From contig CANKWU010000010.1 in assembly GCA_947487385.1 (NCBI GenBank), forward strand, positions 1-64,000: 64,000 bases of DNA, in the 5' to 3' direction. The stretch comes from Spartobacteria bacterium. GTDB taxonomy: Bacteria; Verrucomicrobiota; Verrucomicrobiia; Chthoniobacterales; UBA6821. Below are positions 17,231 to 27,345 of this stretch, one piece after another (the stretch's first letter is position 1; every line of letters begins with the position of its first letter). A model generated the notes under the pieces. The model was given only the letters and a program-made list of their open reading frames with translations, was not told the origin of the DNA and made no database searches. The translations under genes were made by a program, and so were the position numbers.

Positions 17231-18916
17231 TCAGCGATCTCGCAGGTAATTTCGCCAGCCTCCATGGACCGTTATCTCCGGAGCATCTGCAAGCGCCTCA
17301 GGTTCGCAGATAAAGCCCTTCACCCACGAACCGTCCATCAGCTCGATAGTGCCTATTCCAAGGGGATGAGGGATCAGACTGAGAAAGGAGCCCAAAGCCT
17401 TGACCGGTATATTCCAGACCTCGACCTCGATCGTTGCTCCATGATGGCTATCACGTACTAATCCCGGTTTCGGAGGCACTGTAGGGAGAGCATATAACCT
17501 GTAATGGGCCGCAGTCGTCGTGATCTGTAATAGAACGGCTCCTCGCTCGGTTAACTGGCAGTTCAGGGGTTGGCCGGAAAGGTGGGCTCCCACGACAGCC
17601 AAGGGAATCATTCCTCGGCATGCATCCGCTCCGCTAGCGATGGCGGCCAGCAGACGATCTTCAAAGGCAGGCCCGACCAGCGTGACTCCGAACGGAAGAC
17701 CGTTCTTCCGGAAGCCGGAGGGAATAGCCAGTGCGGAAAGGTCGAGGAGATTGACGAAGTTGGTGTAGGTACCGAGACGACTATTGAGTCCCACTGGATC
17801 GGCCAACACTTCTTGAACTCGGTAGATTGTGGGAGTTGTCGGAAGCAGAAGAGCATCGATATTGTCCCAGACCGGGGCCGTCGCGGCTTTCAGTCGTTGG
17901 AGTTCATACAGGCCTGTGAAGGCGTCCATGGCTGACTTGCGCGGCCCCTCCGTGATGATACTCCGGACCGTGGAATCGACCTGGTCGGGATTGTTGCGGA
18001 TGAACTCTCCCACGGCATGGTCGCGTTCTGCCACCCAGGCTCCTCCGTAAAGAAGGCGGGCAGTTTGGAGAAACGGGTCGAGATTGATAGGTACAATCTC
18101 GTATCCACGTACCCGCATGCGTTCGATCTCTTCCTGGAATAACCTTTCCGACTCACTATCGCCAAAAAACTCCGCACACTCCGGCACACCGAGACAAATT
18201 CTCTTTCCCCTAGCGTGAAGAGGCGGCATCGGACGTGACCAAGGATCCTGATCATCAAATCGGGAGGTAATCTCAAAAATATCCAGTGCTTCTTTCACGC
18301 TGTGAGCAAAAATACTCACGCAATCCAAGGAAGCACATGCGGGGACAACCCCGCGGACACTCAAGAGTCCGCGCGACGGCTTAAGGCCCACGAGATTATT
18401 GAATGCAGCTGGAACGCGTCCCGATCCGGCAGTGTCCGTTCCTAGGGAAAAAGCCACCAGACCGGCAGCGACGGCAACGGCTGATCCGGAACTCGATCCG
18501 CCAGAGATATACGCCGGGTCATAGACATTCCGGCAGATACCATACGGGGTGCGGGTACCGACAAGTCCCGTGGCGAACTGATCCATGTTGGTCTTGCCGA
18601 TGAGGAGTGCGCCGGCCTTTCTGAGGAGATCGACGACGAAAGCAGATTGCTCCGGGACATAGGAAAATGCGGGACAGGCGGCCGTGGTCGGGAGGCCCGC
18701 CACATCGATATTGTCCTTCACCGCGAAGGGAACGCCATAGAAGGGAAGGGAGGGATCAGAGAGCGCCGCTTCCCGCAGCACCTCTTCCTGATCCCTCAGG
18801 AAGATCCAGACCCCATCCGTACCACGTTCGGCGATCTTGGCGTATACCCCGTTGATAACCTCCTCGGCCGTTGTGGAGCCATCTCCTAGGGCCTGACGCA
18901 GTGAAGTAATTGTCAT
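17231..18916 (-). CDS. Allophanate hydrolase
   Basis: Amidase signature YGVPFAVKDNIDVAGLPTTAACPAF...SGGSSSGSAVAVAAGLVAFSLGTDTAGSGRVPAAFNNLVGLKPSRG plus C-terminal allophanate hydrolase-like domain. Confidence 0.93.
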   Translation of the reverse strand: MTITSLRQALGDGSTTAEEVINGVYAKIAERGTDGVWIFLRDQEEVLREAALSDPSLPFYGVPFAVKDNIDVAGLPTTAACPAFSYVPEQSAFVVDLLRKAGALLIGKTNMDQFATGLVGTRTPYGICRNVYDPAYISGGSSSGSAVAVAAGLVAFSLGTDTAGSGRVPAAFNNLVGLKPSRGLLSVRGVVPACASLDCVSIFAHSVKEALDIFEITSRFDDQDPWSRPMPPLHARGKRICLGVPECAEFFGDSESERLFQEEIERMRVRGYEIVPINLDPFLQTARLLYGGAWVAERDHAVGEFIRNNPDQVDSTVRSIITEGPRKSAMDAFTGLYELQRLKAATAPVWDNIDALLLPTTPTIYRVQEVLADPVGLNSRLGTYTNFVNLLDLSALAIPSGFRKNGLPFGVTLVGPAFEDRLLAAIASGADACRGMIPLAVVGAHLSGQPLNCQLTERGAVLLQITTTAAHYRLYALPTVPPKPGLVRDSHHGATIEVEVWNIPVKALGSFLSLIPHPLGIGTIELMDGSWVKGFICEPEALADAPEITVHGGWRNYLRDR

Positions 18917-21900
18917 GACTCGATGAGGGCCGCAAGGTGTTGGCCTGCCGCGACCGGCTTCCCCTCGGTAATGGCAAGTGAATGAACGGTTCCCGCAGAG
19001 ACGGCCGTCACGCCGATCTCGGTCTTCATTGATTCCACGATGAACAGCAGGTCTCCTTCGGAGACGGTGTCACCCGGTTTCACAAGAACCTTCCACATGT
19101 TTCCAGTAACTGGGGAGTCGACAAAGATTCCGCCGTCGGGAAGCGCGATTTCCTCCACGGATGGCATGGCAACCACTTCATCGGTGGCCTCGAATCCTGC
19201 TGCTGCCCAGCGTTCACGCTCCTCTTCGAAAGCCTTCTGCTGCAGTTTTTTGAATGCGGTGCACTCGTCCGAAACTGACTCAAGAAAAGCGTGGTAATCC
19301 TTCAAGCGGAACTCTCCTTCCTCGATTTTCGGTGAGAAGCGCCCGTAGGGGAAATCGGCGCGCATCTGCATCAGTTCGTCATGAGTGGCGGGATAAAAAC
19401 GGATCTGGTCAAAAAAGCGCAGAAGCCATGGCTTGGTGAACTCCTTGGTAGTGCGGAATCGGTTCCACATCTGGATCGTGCGTCCGACGAACTGATAGCC
19501 ACCTGGCCCCTCCATCCCATAGACACAGAGGTAGGCCCCCCCGATGCCAACGGCATTTTCAGGGGTCCAGGTGCGTGCCGGATTATACTTGGTCGTGACC
19601 AACCTGTGCCGCGGATCAAGCGGCGTCGCGACCGGTGCGCCGAGGTAGACATCGCCTAGGCCCAGCACGAGGTAACTGGCATCGAAGACGATTTTCTTAA
19701 CCTCCTCGATGGACTCGAGTCCGTTGATGCGGCGGATGAACTCAATGTTGCTCGGACACCAGGGAGCGTCCGGTCGTACCGACTGCATGTAGCGGCGGAT
19801 CGCCTCCAGGGTCGACTCATCCTCCCAGGAGAGCGGGAGATGAACAATGCGGGTGGGAACAACCATTTCATCGATGGAAGGAAGGTCTTTCTCCAAGGTA
19901 ATCATCCGCACGAGAAGATCCCCGAGGGGGATAATCCGGCTGTCGAAGTGAACCTGGAGGGAACGGATTCCCGGAGTGATGTCGATGATACCTGGAATCC
20001 CAGCCTTCTCCAATGTCGAGAAGAGGGCCTGGACGCGGAAGCGCAGATTCAGATCCAGTTCGAGAGGGCCATATTCCACGAGCAGGTAGTCGTCTCCCGC
20101 TCCACGGTAGACCACGCGGGGCGTTTCCCCGGTCTCTGGGATGGTGTGGAGAACCGCCTCGTCGAGCGAGACGCTGATCCCCGCGCCGCTCGTGTTTTTA
20201 TTAACCGTGAGACGCTTGAGACGAACGCGGTCACCCGCCTTGAGTTGTCCCATTTTCCAGAGTTCGGAAGACGTGATCACTACGGGGCAGACAAACCCTC
20301 CAAGGCTGGGCCCATCGGGTCCCAGCAGAATTGGCATGTCGCCCGTGAAATCCATGGCACCGATCGCATAGGCATTGTCATGAATATTGGAGGGGTGAAG
20401 TCCTGCCTCTCCACCATCCTTGCGGGCCCATTGAGGTTTCGGCCCAATCAACCGCACTCCGGTGCGGCTTGAGTTGTAATGAACCTCCCAGACCGTCGAA
20501 AACACCATCTCGATATCCTCTTCGGTGAAGAAATCGGGTGCTCCGTGCGGCCCGTAGAGAACGCCGATCTCCCAATCATTGGAGAACTCTGGCCGATTGG
20601 CCACCGGATGCATTGGGGAAAGCGGGGTATTCTCCGCGATCCTCAACACATCGCCGGATCGCAGGGCTCGACCGCCATGTCCTCCGAATCCGCCGAGCGT
20701 GAACGTGGCACGGCTTCCAAGATACTCGGGCACATCGAATCCTCCCCTGATGGCCAGATAGCTGCGTGCTCCCGTCCCAGTTGCTCGGCCGATCTTCAAG
20801 GTCTGTCCGACAGCAGCTTGAACAGGTTCCCAAAAAGGAACTTCCCGTCCGTCGAGCGTTGCCTTCATCTCCGCCCCGGTGAGACAGAAAGTCGCGGAAC
20901 TCCGGAATCGGAGTGTGGGTCCCGACATCGTGATCTCGAGGCCCGCCGCCAAAGCGGGGTTGCCCACCGCCTCATTCGCGAGACGGAACGAAAGCGAGTC
21001 CATGGGACCCGAGGGGGGAATCCCCACGGCCCAATGCCCGACACGCCCTGGAAAATCCTGAACCGTTGTCTGGGTTCCCCCGTCCAAGACATCGATCGAG
21101 GTGGAAGAAACTTCCAGCGTCCTGAGAAAACCGGTGCTGACATTTCCCGAGCGGAAACGTTCGTCGTCCAGAATACCCCGCAGGTAGGAAACATTGGTTT
21201 CGATCCCGTGCAGTGACGTTTCGCCGAGGGCCGACCGGAGTTGGGCGATGGCGGCATTTCGATCCGTTGCCGTGGCGATTACCTTGGCGATGAGAGGGTC
21301 ATAGTTCGAGGTGACCTCCGTTCCGGTCTCCACCCAGGTGTCGACCCGAACATCCTCGGGAAAACGCACCTGCGTGAGCAGACCCGCGCAGGGCTGGAAA
21401 TTCTTAGCCGGATCCTCCGCGTAAACTCGCGCCTGGATCGAGTGACCCTGCGGTTTGCGAACTTGGGTCACCCATTCCTCTGGGAGGTTTCCCGCCGCAA
21501 GGCGAAGCATCCATTCGACAAGATCAACACCAAAGACCTTCTCTGTGACGCCATGCTCGACCTGGAGACGGGTATTGACCTCAAGGAAATAGAACTGCTT
21601 CTCCGCATCGTCGTAGAGAAATTCCACGGTGCCAGCGGATGCATAGTGTACCGACGCAGCAAGAAGCCGTGCCGCCTCGTGGAGACGAGAACGGGTCCCT
21701 TCGTCCAGTCCTGGGGCCGGAGTCTCCTCGATAACCTTCTGGTTGCGGCGCTGCGCCGAGCAATCGCGTTCGCCGAAAACCACCACGCGACCATCGCCTA
21801 GACCGAAGACCTGGACCTCGATATGACGAGCCACCTCGACGAACTTTTCCACATAAACGCCACCCTGCTTGAAATTCGCTTCCCCGAGACGCTGAACCAT

Positions 21901-22440
21901 GGCGAACCGCTCGGTCAGTTCCTCTTTATTGCTGCACAGCTGAAGGCCAATACCCCCTCCTCCCGCCGTGCTTTTGAGCATGACTGGATAGCCGATCCGG
22001 CCGGCTTCCAGAGCCGCCTCGGCGGCATCTGCCACCAGATTGCTTCCAGGAAGCATCGGTACTCCCGCGCGGCGGGCAAGATCCCTGGCAATGTGCTTGA
22101 GTCCGAAATCCGCGAGATGCTCAGGTCGTGGACCCACAAAGCGTATTCCGGCATCCTCGCAGGCAGCAGCAAAGGATGAGTTCTCGCTCAGAAAGCCATA
22201 GCCCGGATGGATGCCGTCGACTCCTAGGCGGCGGGCGGCCTCAAGAATGGCCTCTGTCTTGAGGTAGCTCTCCGACGCAGCGGCAGGGCCGAGACAGACT
22301 GATTCACCGGCCATGCGCACATGCAGTGCCTGGGAGTCAGCTTCAGAGCAGACTGCCACCGAAGCGATGCCCATCTGGTCAAGAGTGCGGATGATGCGGC
22401 AAGCGATCTCCCCCCGGTTGGCAATGAGGACCTTCTTCAT
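18913..22440 (-). CDS. Biotin-dependent urea carboxylase family (urea or guanidine carboxylase)
   Basis: 1175 aa: biotin carboxylase ([20 protein letters not shown]), KipI/KipA-like carboxyltransferase region, biotinyl motif ESMKTE. Confidence 0.95.
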   Translation of the reverse strand: MKKVLIANRGEIACRIIRTLDQMGIASVAVCSEADSQALHVRMAGESVCLGPAAASESYLKTEAILEAARRLGVDGIHPGYGFLSENSSFAAACEDAGIRFVGPRPEHLADFGLKHIARDLARRAGVPMLPGSNLVADAAEAALEAGRIGYPVMLKSTAGGGGIGLQLCSNKEELTERFAMVQRLGEANFKQGGVYVEKFVEVARHIEVQVFGLGDGRVVVFGERDCSAQRRNQKVIEETPAPGLDEGTRSRLHEAARLLAASVHYASAGTVEFLYDDAEKQFYFLEVNTRLQVEHGVTEKVFGVDLVEWMLRLAAGNLPEEWVTQVRKPQGHSIQARVYAEDPAKNFQPCAGLLTQVRFPEDVRVDTWVETGTEVTSNYDPLIAKVIATATDRNAAIAQLRSALGETSLHGIETNVSYLRGILDDERFRSGNVSTGFLRTLEVSSTSIDVLDGGTQTTVQDFPGRVGHWAVGIPPSGPMDSLSFRLANEAVGNPALAAGLEITMSGPTLRFRSSATFCLTGAEMKATLDGREVPFWEPVQAAVGQTLKIGRATGTGARSYLAIRGGFDVPEYLGSRATFTLGGFGGHGGRALRSGDVLRIAENTPLSPMHPVANRPEFSNDWEIGVLYGPHGAPDFFTEEDIEMVFSTVWEVHYNSSRTGVRLIGPKPQWARKDGGEAGLHPSNIHDNAYAIGAMDFTGDMPILLGPDGPSLGGFVCPVVITSSELWKMGQLKAGDRVRLKRLTVNKNTSGAGISVSLDEAVLHTIPETGETPRVVYRGAGDDYLLVEYGPLELDLNLRFRVQALFSTLEKAGIPGIIDITPGIRSLQVHFDSRIIPLGDLLVRMITLEKDLPSIDEMVVPTRIVHLPLSWEDESTLEAIRRYMQSVRPDAPWCPSNIEFIRRINGLESIEEVKKIVFDASYLVLGLGDVYLGAPVATPLDPRHRLVTTKYNPARTWTPENAVGIGGAYLCVYGMEGPGGYQFVGRTIQMWNRFRTTKEFTKPWLLRFFDQIRFYPATHDELMQMRADFPYGRFSPKIEEGEFRLKDYHAFLESVSDECTAFKKLQQKAFEEERERWAAAGFEATDEVVAMPSVEEIALPDGGIFVDSPVTGNMWKVLVKPGDTVSEGDLLFIVESMKTEIGVTAVSAGTVHSLAITEGKPVAAGQHLAALIES

Positions 22441-23093
22441 GGACGGACCTCCCAGATGCTAACCCGGATCGGTGTCGGATTGTAGGCGTTGCATGGGTTA
22501 TTGAGCTGTGGGCAGTTTGAGATGAGGCAATGGACATCCTGTCCTGCCACCATCTCCACGTACTTGCCGGGCTCAGAGACGCCGTCATCGAACTTCAAGC
22601 CTCCCTCCGGGGTTACCGGCACGTTCATGAAGAAGTTGATGTTGTGGGCCAGATCCCGCTTGGTAAGATTGAGCCCCGACTTGGCCATCTGCAGTAGGAA
22701 TGTGTCGCGGCAGTTGTGCATGAAGCGTTTGGAGAGGTCGTAGCGGACCATGTTGCTTTCTGCCGCGCAGGCACCACCCACGGTGTCGTGCCGCCCGCAG
22801 GTATCGGCCGTGATGGTCAGCATCGTGCGGTCAAGATTGGAGAGAAGCCTTGTCCCGGTGGTGAGGTAGATGCCTTCCTGGGCGCGGATGGTCGCCTGAG
22901 CGCTGTAACGCTCGGAGGGATCGTGGGCGTTAAAAAAGAAGGTGTCGGCGGCCTGGTTTCCCTCCAGATCGGTGATGCGGAGTGTCTGGCCGGCCTTGAC
23001 CAAATGAATCCAGCCATTCCCGGCGGGGATGATTTCGGCATGGATAGCATCGGCCTCGCGCAGGCTGCTCTCAACATAGTTCAGGGTGCTCAT
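22437..23093 (-). CDS. DUF1989 urea amidolyase-associated protein (UAAP2-like)
   Basis: [56 protein letters not shown]; operon context. Confidence 0.9.
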   Translation of the reverse strand: MSTLNYVESSLREADAIHAEIIPAGNGWIHLVKAGQTLRITDLEGNQAADTFFFNAHDPSERYSAQATIRAQEGIYLTTGTRLLSNLDRTMLTITADTCGRHDTVGGACAAESNMVRYDLSKRFMHNCRDTFLLQMAKSGLNLTKRDLAHNINFFMNVPVTPEGGLKFDDGVSEPGKYVEMVAGQDVHCLISNCPQLNNPCNAYNPTPIRVSIWEVRP

Positions 23094-23130
23094 GGAATGA
23101 TGAGGTTGATGAGGTGTGGTTACGGATAGG

Positions 23131-23832
23131 TTAGATATAGAGCCGCTCCGTCAGTTCCATGGCCCTTGTGCATTCAGGACGGAAGTTCCGGCAGAAGTCA
23201 TCGCTCGCCGCAGGAATCCCGGGGGCAACGGTTATCTCCACCGGCACGCGGGGGTAATCTCCCGGCGGGTGCATTGGATGAGGGCAATTGGAAAAGACCG
23301 CGAGTAGGTTCACCTCGGCGCGAAAGGTGATGCTCTCCCCTCCTTTGCAGTGGGAAGGATCGAAGTGAAGTCCCCCGTCGTCATCCGCTGTGACCTTGCT
23401 GAAGAAGTTTACGGTGGCGACAAGATCCCTAATTCCTAGGTCGTGTTTGGCGAGTTCCACCAGGAAGTTGTCGTGGGAGTTGCGCAGAAAGTTGTTCCGG
23501 CAATCCTGATAGGTCCCTTCCCCGAAAGAGGTCCTGACGATTTCCGGGGTGATGAAACCAGCCAGAGGATCGTGCCATCCGAGCGTGTCTTCCGTGATGG
23601 AGACAAGAGCGTGTCCCATGTCGCTCATCAGCACATGCCCGGCAGTAAGTTTGGCAGTATGCAGGGCCTTGAGCGTGTCGGGTAGGTTGAGGCGGTCAAT
23701 CGGATTGTCTGCATGGAAAAACAGGGCGGAGACATTGGCTCCGGGTGCAAGGGCCTTAAGGCGGATCGTGCGGTGGCGCGGCACACGCATCGACCACATG
23801 GCGCCTCCTGGAAGTGTTTCTGTCAGGATCAT
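23131..23832 (-). CDS. DUF1989 urea amidolyase-associated protein (UAAP1-like)
   Basis: [69 protein letters not shown]; operon context. Confidence 0.9.
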   Translation of the reverse strand: MILTETLPGGAMWSMRVPRHRTIRLKALAPGANVSALFFHADNPIDRLNLPDTLKALHTAKLTAGHVLMSDMGHALVSITEDTLGWHDPLAGFITPEIVRTSFGEGTYQDCRNNFLRNSHDNFLVELAKHDLGIRDLVATVNFFSKVTADDDGGLHFDPSHCKGGESITFRAEVNLLAVFSNCPHPMHPPGDYPRVPVEITVAPGIPAASDDFCRNFRPECTRAMELTERLYI

Positions 23833-24296
23833 AGCTTGGAATTCAATGGGTGAAGTTGGGGAATGATGGTGCTCGTGAGGGTGAGTTTGCTTCCCTTGAC
23901 CCCCTTGCAGGTCAGGAACATGTCGGAGATCGTTCGCAGTGTTTCCGAAGGTCCCTGGATGATGATGACTTCCATGATGTGATCGTTTTCGAGCAACACT
24001 TGCAGGGAGCCGATGACCTCGGCGACGTGTTGGCGCTTCAGGAGGGCCAACCGGGAGAGCAAGTTGTTTTTCTTCTGGTTGTAGAAAAGAGTGACCGTAC
24101 CGGCCATCACGTCCGCTTCTCCATCCTTGGAGTGCTCGATCAGGTGTTCGGTGATGATGGAGGCGAGCGCCTGCGAGCGACTCTCGAAGCCCCGCTTGAG
24201 AACCAGACCATCAAGGCCCGAACAGATATCCGGTGGGAGCGAGACACTGATACGGGTGACTCCAGACTGTGTTTTTGAAGTGAGGCTCTTTGTCAT
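23829..24296 (-). CDS. NikR-family (RHH + ACT-like) regulator lacking nickel ligands
   Basis: RHH VTRISVSLPPDICSGLDGLVLKRGFESRSQALASIITEHL; C-terminal VMAGTVTLFYNQKKNNLLSRLALLKRQHVAEVIGSLQVLLENDHIMEVIIIQG aligns gap-free to the NikR metal domain. Confidence 0.85.
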   Translation of the reverse strand: MTKSLTSKTQSGVTRISVSLPPDICSGLDGLVLKRGFESRSQALASIITEHLIEHSKDGEADVMAGTVTLFYNQKKNNLLSRLALLKRQHVAEVIGSLQVLLENDHIMEVIIIQGPSETLRTISDMFLTCKGVKGSKLTLTSTIIPQLHPLNSKL

Positions 24297-24298
24297 TA

Positions 24299-24326
24299 GT
24301 ATTAAGAAGCTAAATATTTGTAATAC
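24299..24326. promoter_or_regulatory. Predicted NikR-like regulator operator (site 2, autoregulatory)
   Basis: gtattaagaagctaaatatttgtaatac = GTATTA-N16-TAATAC, ending 2 nt from the regulator ATG. Confidence 0.65.
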
Positions 24327-24964
24327 TTTTAGAATTTAGAAAAAGCAAAAACTGCACGTACTTTCCTCTTTTCGCGAGGCCATTATAGCTTGCATACAGA
24401 GCGAGAAACCCTGCTCCCGCAGTAAGAAATTCGGGCTCGAGATTCCCGTGATTGTTAGGGAATGCATTACCTGCAACATGTAGCACATTCTTGCTAACCA
24501 AGAGCCTCTGCCGACCTCACTTTACGCTCCGATTTTCTACAATAAAGTTTTATCAATCATAGACTAAAGCAGATGGATTTGAATGGCGACCACAAGAGGC
24601 AGGCATTTAATCGGTAAAGTTTTTTTGTTTGACTGCTTTTATCCCCCCCATCAAACCGATTTGCTTTTGTTCTCGATCATGAGTCCTTTCACAAGAGGCC
24701 AGCATGCGTCTTGAGAGTTAGAAGGAATACTCCCGAAGGCTCCCGAGCAGACCCATCTCTTCCACATGCTTTTTCCAAGGATCACGATGAGTTTCTAGAG
24801 TTGGATAGCGATTCTCTTCTTCGCCTCGAGCATCGTGAGAGCATTGCCGGAGAGTAAATGCCGAACCTGCATCACCAGCTTGAGGGCCACGACAAGAATA
24901 GAATTATTACGATTCCCTTTGCTGGTAAAAGAGTTTCTCGGCCAAAGTCCTGTCCTATTTAGCA

Positions 24965-26524
24965 TTAGTGTCCCGAACCCGACGTCGGTTCGGTTAGAGA
25001 AATGCCTTCTACGATGACCCGTAGATCCCTCGACTGGGAGTCCATGACGAAATCGGAGAGCGTCTCCAGAATATCCTGATCGATAAACGTTGCCCGTTTG
25101 CCATCGATGGTGACTTCGGATCCAGGGACAATGGAATCCAGAAGTTTACGGAGGTAGGCCTTGTTCAGGAAGGAGACATCCTTGTTCAGTCGCAGGAGAT
25201 AGCTTCCCTCGTGGAGGGTGAGCGAGAGGGAATGGTGGAAGTTGGCTCGCAGGACGAAGAGGAGTCCGATCGCCATGCCTATGGCAATTCCAAAAAGGAG
25301 ATCCTCCACAAGGATTGCCACAATGGTGATAATAAAGGGGAGAAACTGGTTCCAACCCTTGGCGAACTGCTCGCGGAACAGCGACGGCTTCGCGAGTTTG
25401 TACCCAGTCTGAAGCAGGATCGCAGCAAGGCAGGCAAGCGGGATGGTGTTGAGTTGGGCGCCGAAAAAGAGCACGGCAAGCAGAAGTAGCACACCATGGA
25501 GGAAACTGGAGATCTTGGTCTGACCCCCGAAGTTGATATTGGCGGAACTGCGGACGATAACCGCCGTGAGCGGCAGACCTCCGATCAGGCCGCTGAGCAT
25601 GTTCCCTAGCCCCTGTGCCTTGAGTTCTCGGTTGGTGGGGGCGACTCGCTTGTGAGGGTCGAGTTTGTCGACCGCCTCGATGCTCAGGAGGGTCTCCAGG
25701 CTTGCGACCACGGCCAAGATTACCGCTGTCTTGTAGACGAGTGGATTGCCGAGTGACTTGAAATCAGGTAAGTGGAACTGACTGAGGAACTCAAGGGGAG
25801 AAGAGAGCGGTGGGAGTGAGACCAAGTGATTGGGCTCGATTACGAGCGCAGGGAAATAACGCGCTGCGGCAGCGTTAAAAAGGACACCCCAGATGACCGC
25901 GAGGAGAGGAGCCGGCACCATGCGTAGGATCGCATGACGGCGGACGAGTGGCGCCTCCCATGCGAAAAGCAGACAGAGAGAGATGAGGGTGACCAAGGTT
26001 GCGCCCCAGGAGATTCCACGGATGGCATTTGTCAGGATCTGAAAGGTCACGCCGGCGGTGTCCCTCATGTAAGACTCGTCTCCATCCATCCTTGTATCAA
26101 AGCCAGTGGCATGGGGGATCTGCTTCATGATCAGAATCAGTCCGATCGCCGAGAGCATTCCCTTGATTACCGCAGAGGGGAAAAACGCACCGATCGTTCC
26201 CGCCCGGGCATAGCCCAGAATCATCTGAATCACCCCCGCCAAGACGACGCTCATTAGGAAGGCGCTAAATCCGCCAAGAGTCTCGATGGCCGAGAAGACA
26301 ATGACCGTCAACCCTGCCGCCGGGCCGGAGACGCTGAGCTGGGATCCACTCGCCCAGGCGACAACGAGACCGCCGACCATGCCTGCGATCATTCCCGAGA
26401 AAAGAGGAGCCCCTGAGGCCAAAGCGATGCCTAGACAGAGGGGAAGCGCGACCAGAAAGACGCCGATGCTGGCGGGAATGTCCTGACGTAGGTTCTCTAG
26501 ATAGTAGCGGGGTCCGGCATTCAT
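24965..26524 (-). CDS. SulP-family anion transporter (bicarbonate/sulfate candidate)
   Basis: YLENLRQDIPASIGVFLVALPLCLGIALASGAPLFSGMIAGMVGG; linked to carbonic anhydrase; internal start chosen. Confidence 0.9.
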   Translation of the reverse strand: MNAGPRYYLENLRQDIPASIGVFLVALPLCLGIALASGAPLFSGMIAGMVGGLVVAWASGSQLSVSGPAAGLTVIVFSAIETLGGFSAFLMSVVLAGVIQMILGYARAGTIGAFFPSAVIKGMLSAIGLILIMKQIPHATGFDTRMDGDESYMRDTAGVTFQILTNAIRGISWGATLVTLISLCLLFAWEAPLVRRHAILRMVPAPLLAVIWGVLFNAAAARYFPALVIEPNHLVSLPPLSSPLEFLSQFHLPDFKSLGNPLVYKTAVILAVVASLETLLSIEAVDKLDPHKRVAPTNRELKAQGLGNMLSGLIGGLPLTAVIVRSSANINFGGQTKISSFLHGVLLLLAVLFFGAQLNTIPLACLAAILLQTGYKLAKPSLFREQFAKGWNQFLPFIITIVAILVEDLLFGIAIGMAIGLLFVLRANFHHSLSLTLHEGSYLLRLNKDVSFLNKAYLRKLLDSIVPGSEVTIDGKRATFIDQDILETLSDFVMDSQSRDLRVIVEGISLTEPTSGSGH

Positions 26525-26585
26525 GGTGCTGTCGATTTTACGCCCCCTTGGGCAGGATAAGGGAAGGGAATCTCCCGGAAAAAAG

Positions 26586-27242
26586 CTAATTGATGAACCG
26601 ATAGATCCGATCCATCGGGGAGTGCTGGTCAATCGTGATGATTTCCTTGAGTAGCCCATTTTCCAGACCATAGACCCATCCATGCAGGGTTGGTCCATTG
26701 CGCTCCCTCCATTCTGTTTGGATCATCGATGTGTGCGCTAGATTGTTAACTTGCTCGATGACATTGAACTCGATCATTCGGTCATTCCTTTGATCCGAAG
26801 GTAGGGACTCGAGCTCTTCCTGATGAAGTCGGTAAATGTCCTTAATATGAAGAAGCCACTTGTTGGCGATCATAAGACCTGAATTCTCGCAACTCAACGC
26901 TGCCTGGATGCCGCCACATCCATAGTGGCCGCAAACAATGATGTGCTCCACCTTCAGTACCGCCACCGCATATTGAAGAACGCTTAGGCAGTTGAAATCC
27001 GTGGTGATGACCTGATTGGCGATATTGCGGTGGACGAAGATCTCGCCCGGTTTGGCGTTGACCACCGTCTCGGCGGGAACACGACTGTCGGAGCACCCGA
27101 TCCAGAGGAACTTGGGGTGCTGCTCCTTGGCAAGATTGTGGAAGAACTCAGGTGATTGGCTAAGAATTCCCTCAGACCACGCCTTGTTCTCGAGAAGAAG
27201 TCGTGCAGTCAGGTCTTCTGGAACGCTGGTGTTTTTTTCCAT
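26586..27242 (-). CDS. Beta-class carbonic anhydrase
   Basis: FLWIGCSDSRVPAETVVNAKPGEIFVHRNIANQV...HIIVCGHYGCGGIQAAL. Confidence 0.95.
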   Translation of the reverse strand: MEKNTSVPEDLTARLLLENKAWSEGILSQSPEFFHNLAKEQHPKFLWIGCSDSRVPAETVVNAKPGEIFVHRNIANQVITTDFNCLSVLQYAVAVLKVEHIIVCGHYGCGGIQAALSCENSGLMIANKWLLHIKDIYRLHQEELESLPSDQRNDRMIEFNVIEQVNNLAHTSMIQTEWRERNGPTLHGWVYGLENGLLKEIITIDQHSPMDRIYRFIN

Positions 27243-27291
27243 GAGTATGCGGAAATTAACTCCCCGACCTTATTTTGCAAACTGCTAAAAG

Positions 27292-27325
27292 AAAAAGGCC
27301 CCGCCGTTAACGACGGGGCCTTTTT
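27292..27325 (-). terminator. Rho-independent terminator (possibly bidirectional)
   Basis: aaaaaggccccgccgttaacgacggggcctttttc. Confidence 0.85.
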
Positions 27326-27345
27326 CACCAGTCAACCACGAAAGC

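Noticed and set aside
19840-21216. Plus-strand ORFs of 210 and 245 aa
   Set aside because: Antisense to the well-supported carboxylase CDS; no recognisable motifs.
24297-24560. Guanidine riboswitch or other structured leader upstream of the NikR-like gene
   Set aside because: No recognisable aptamer core; the palindrome directly abuts the start codon.
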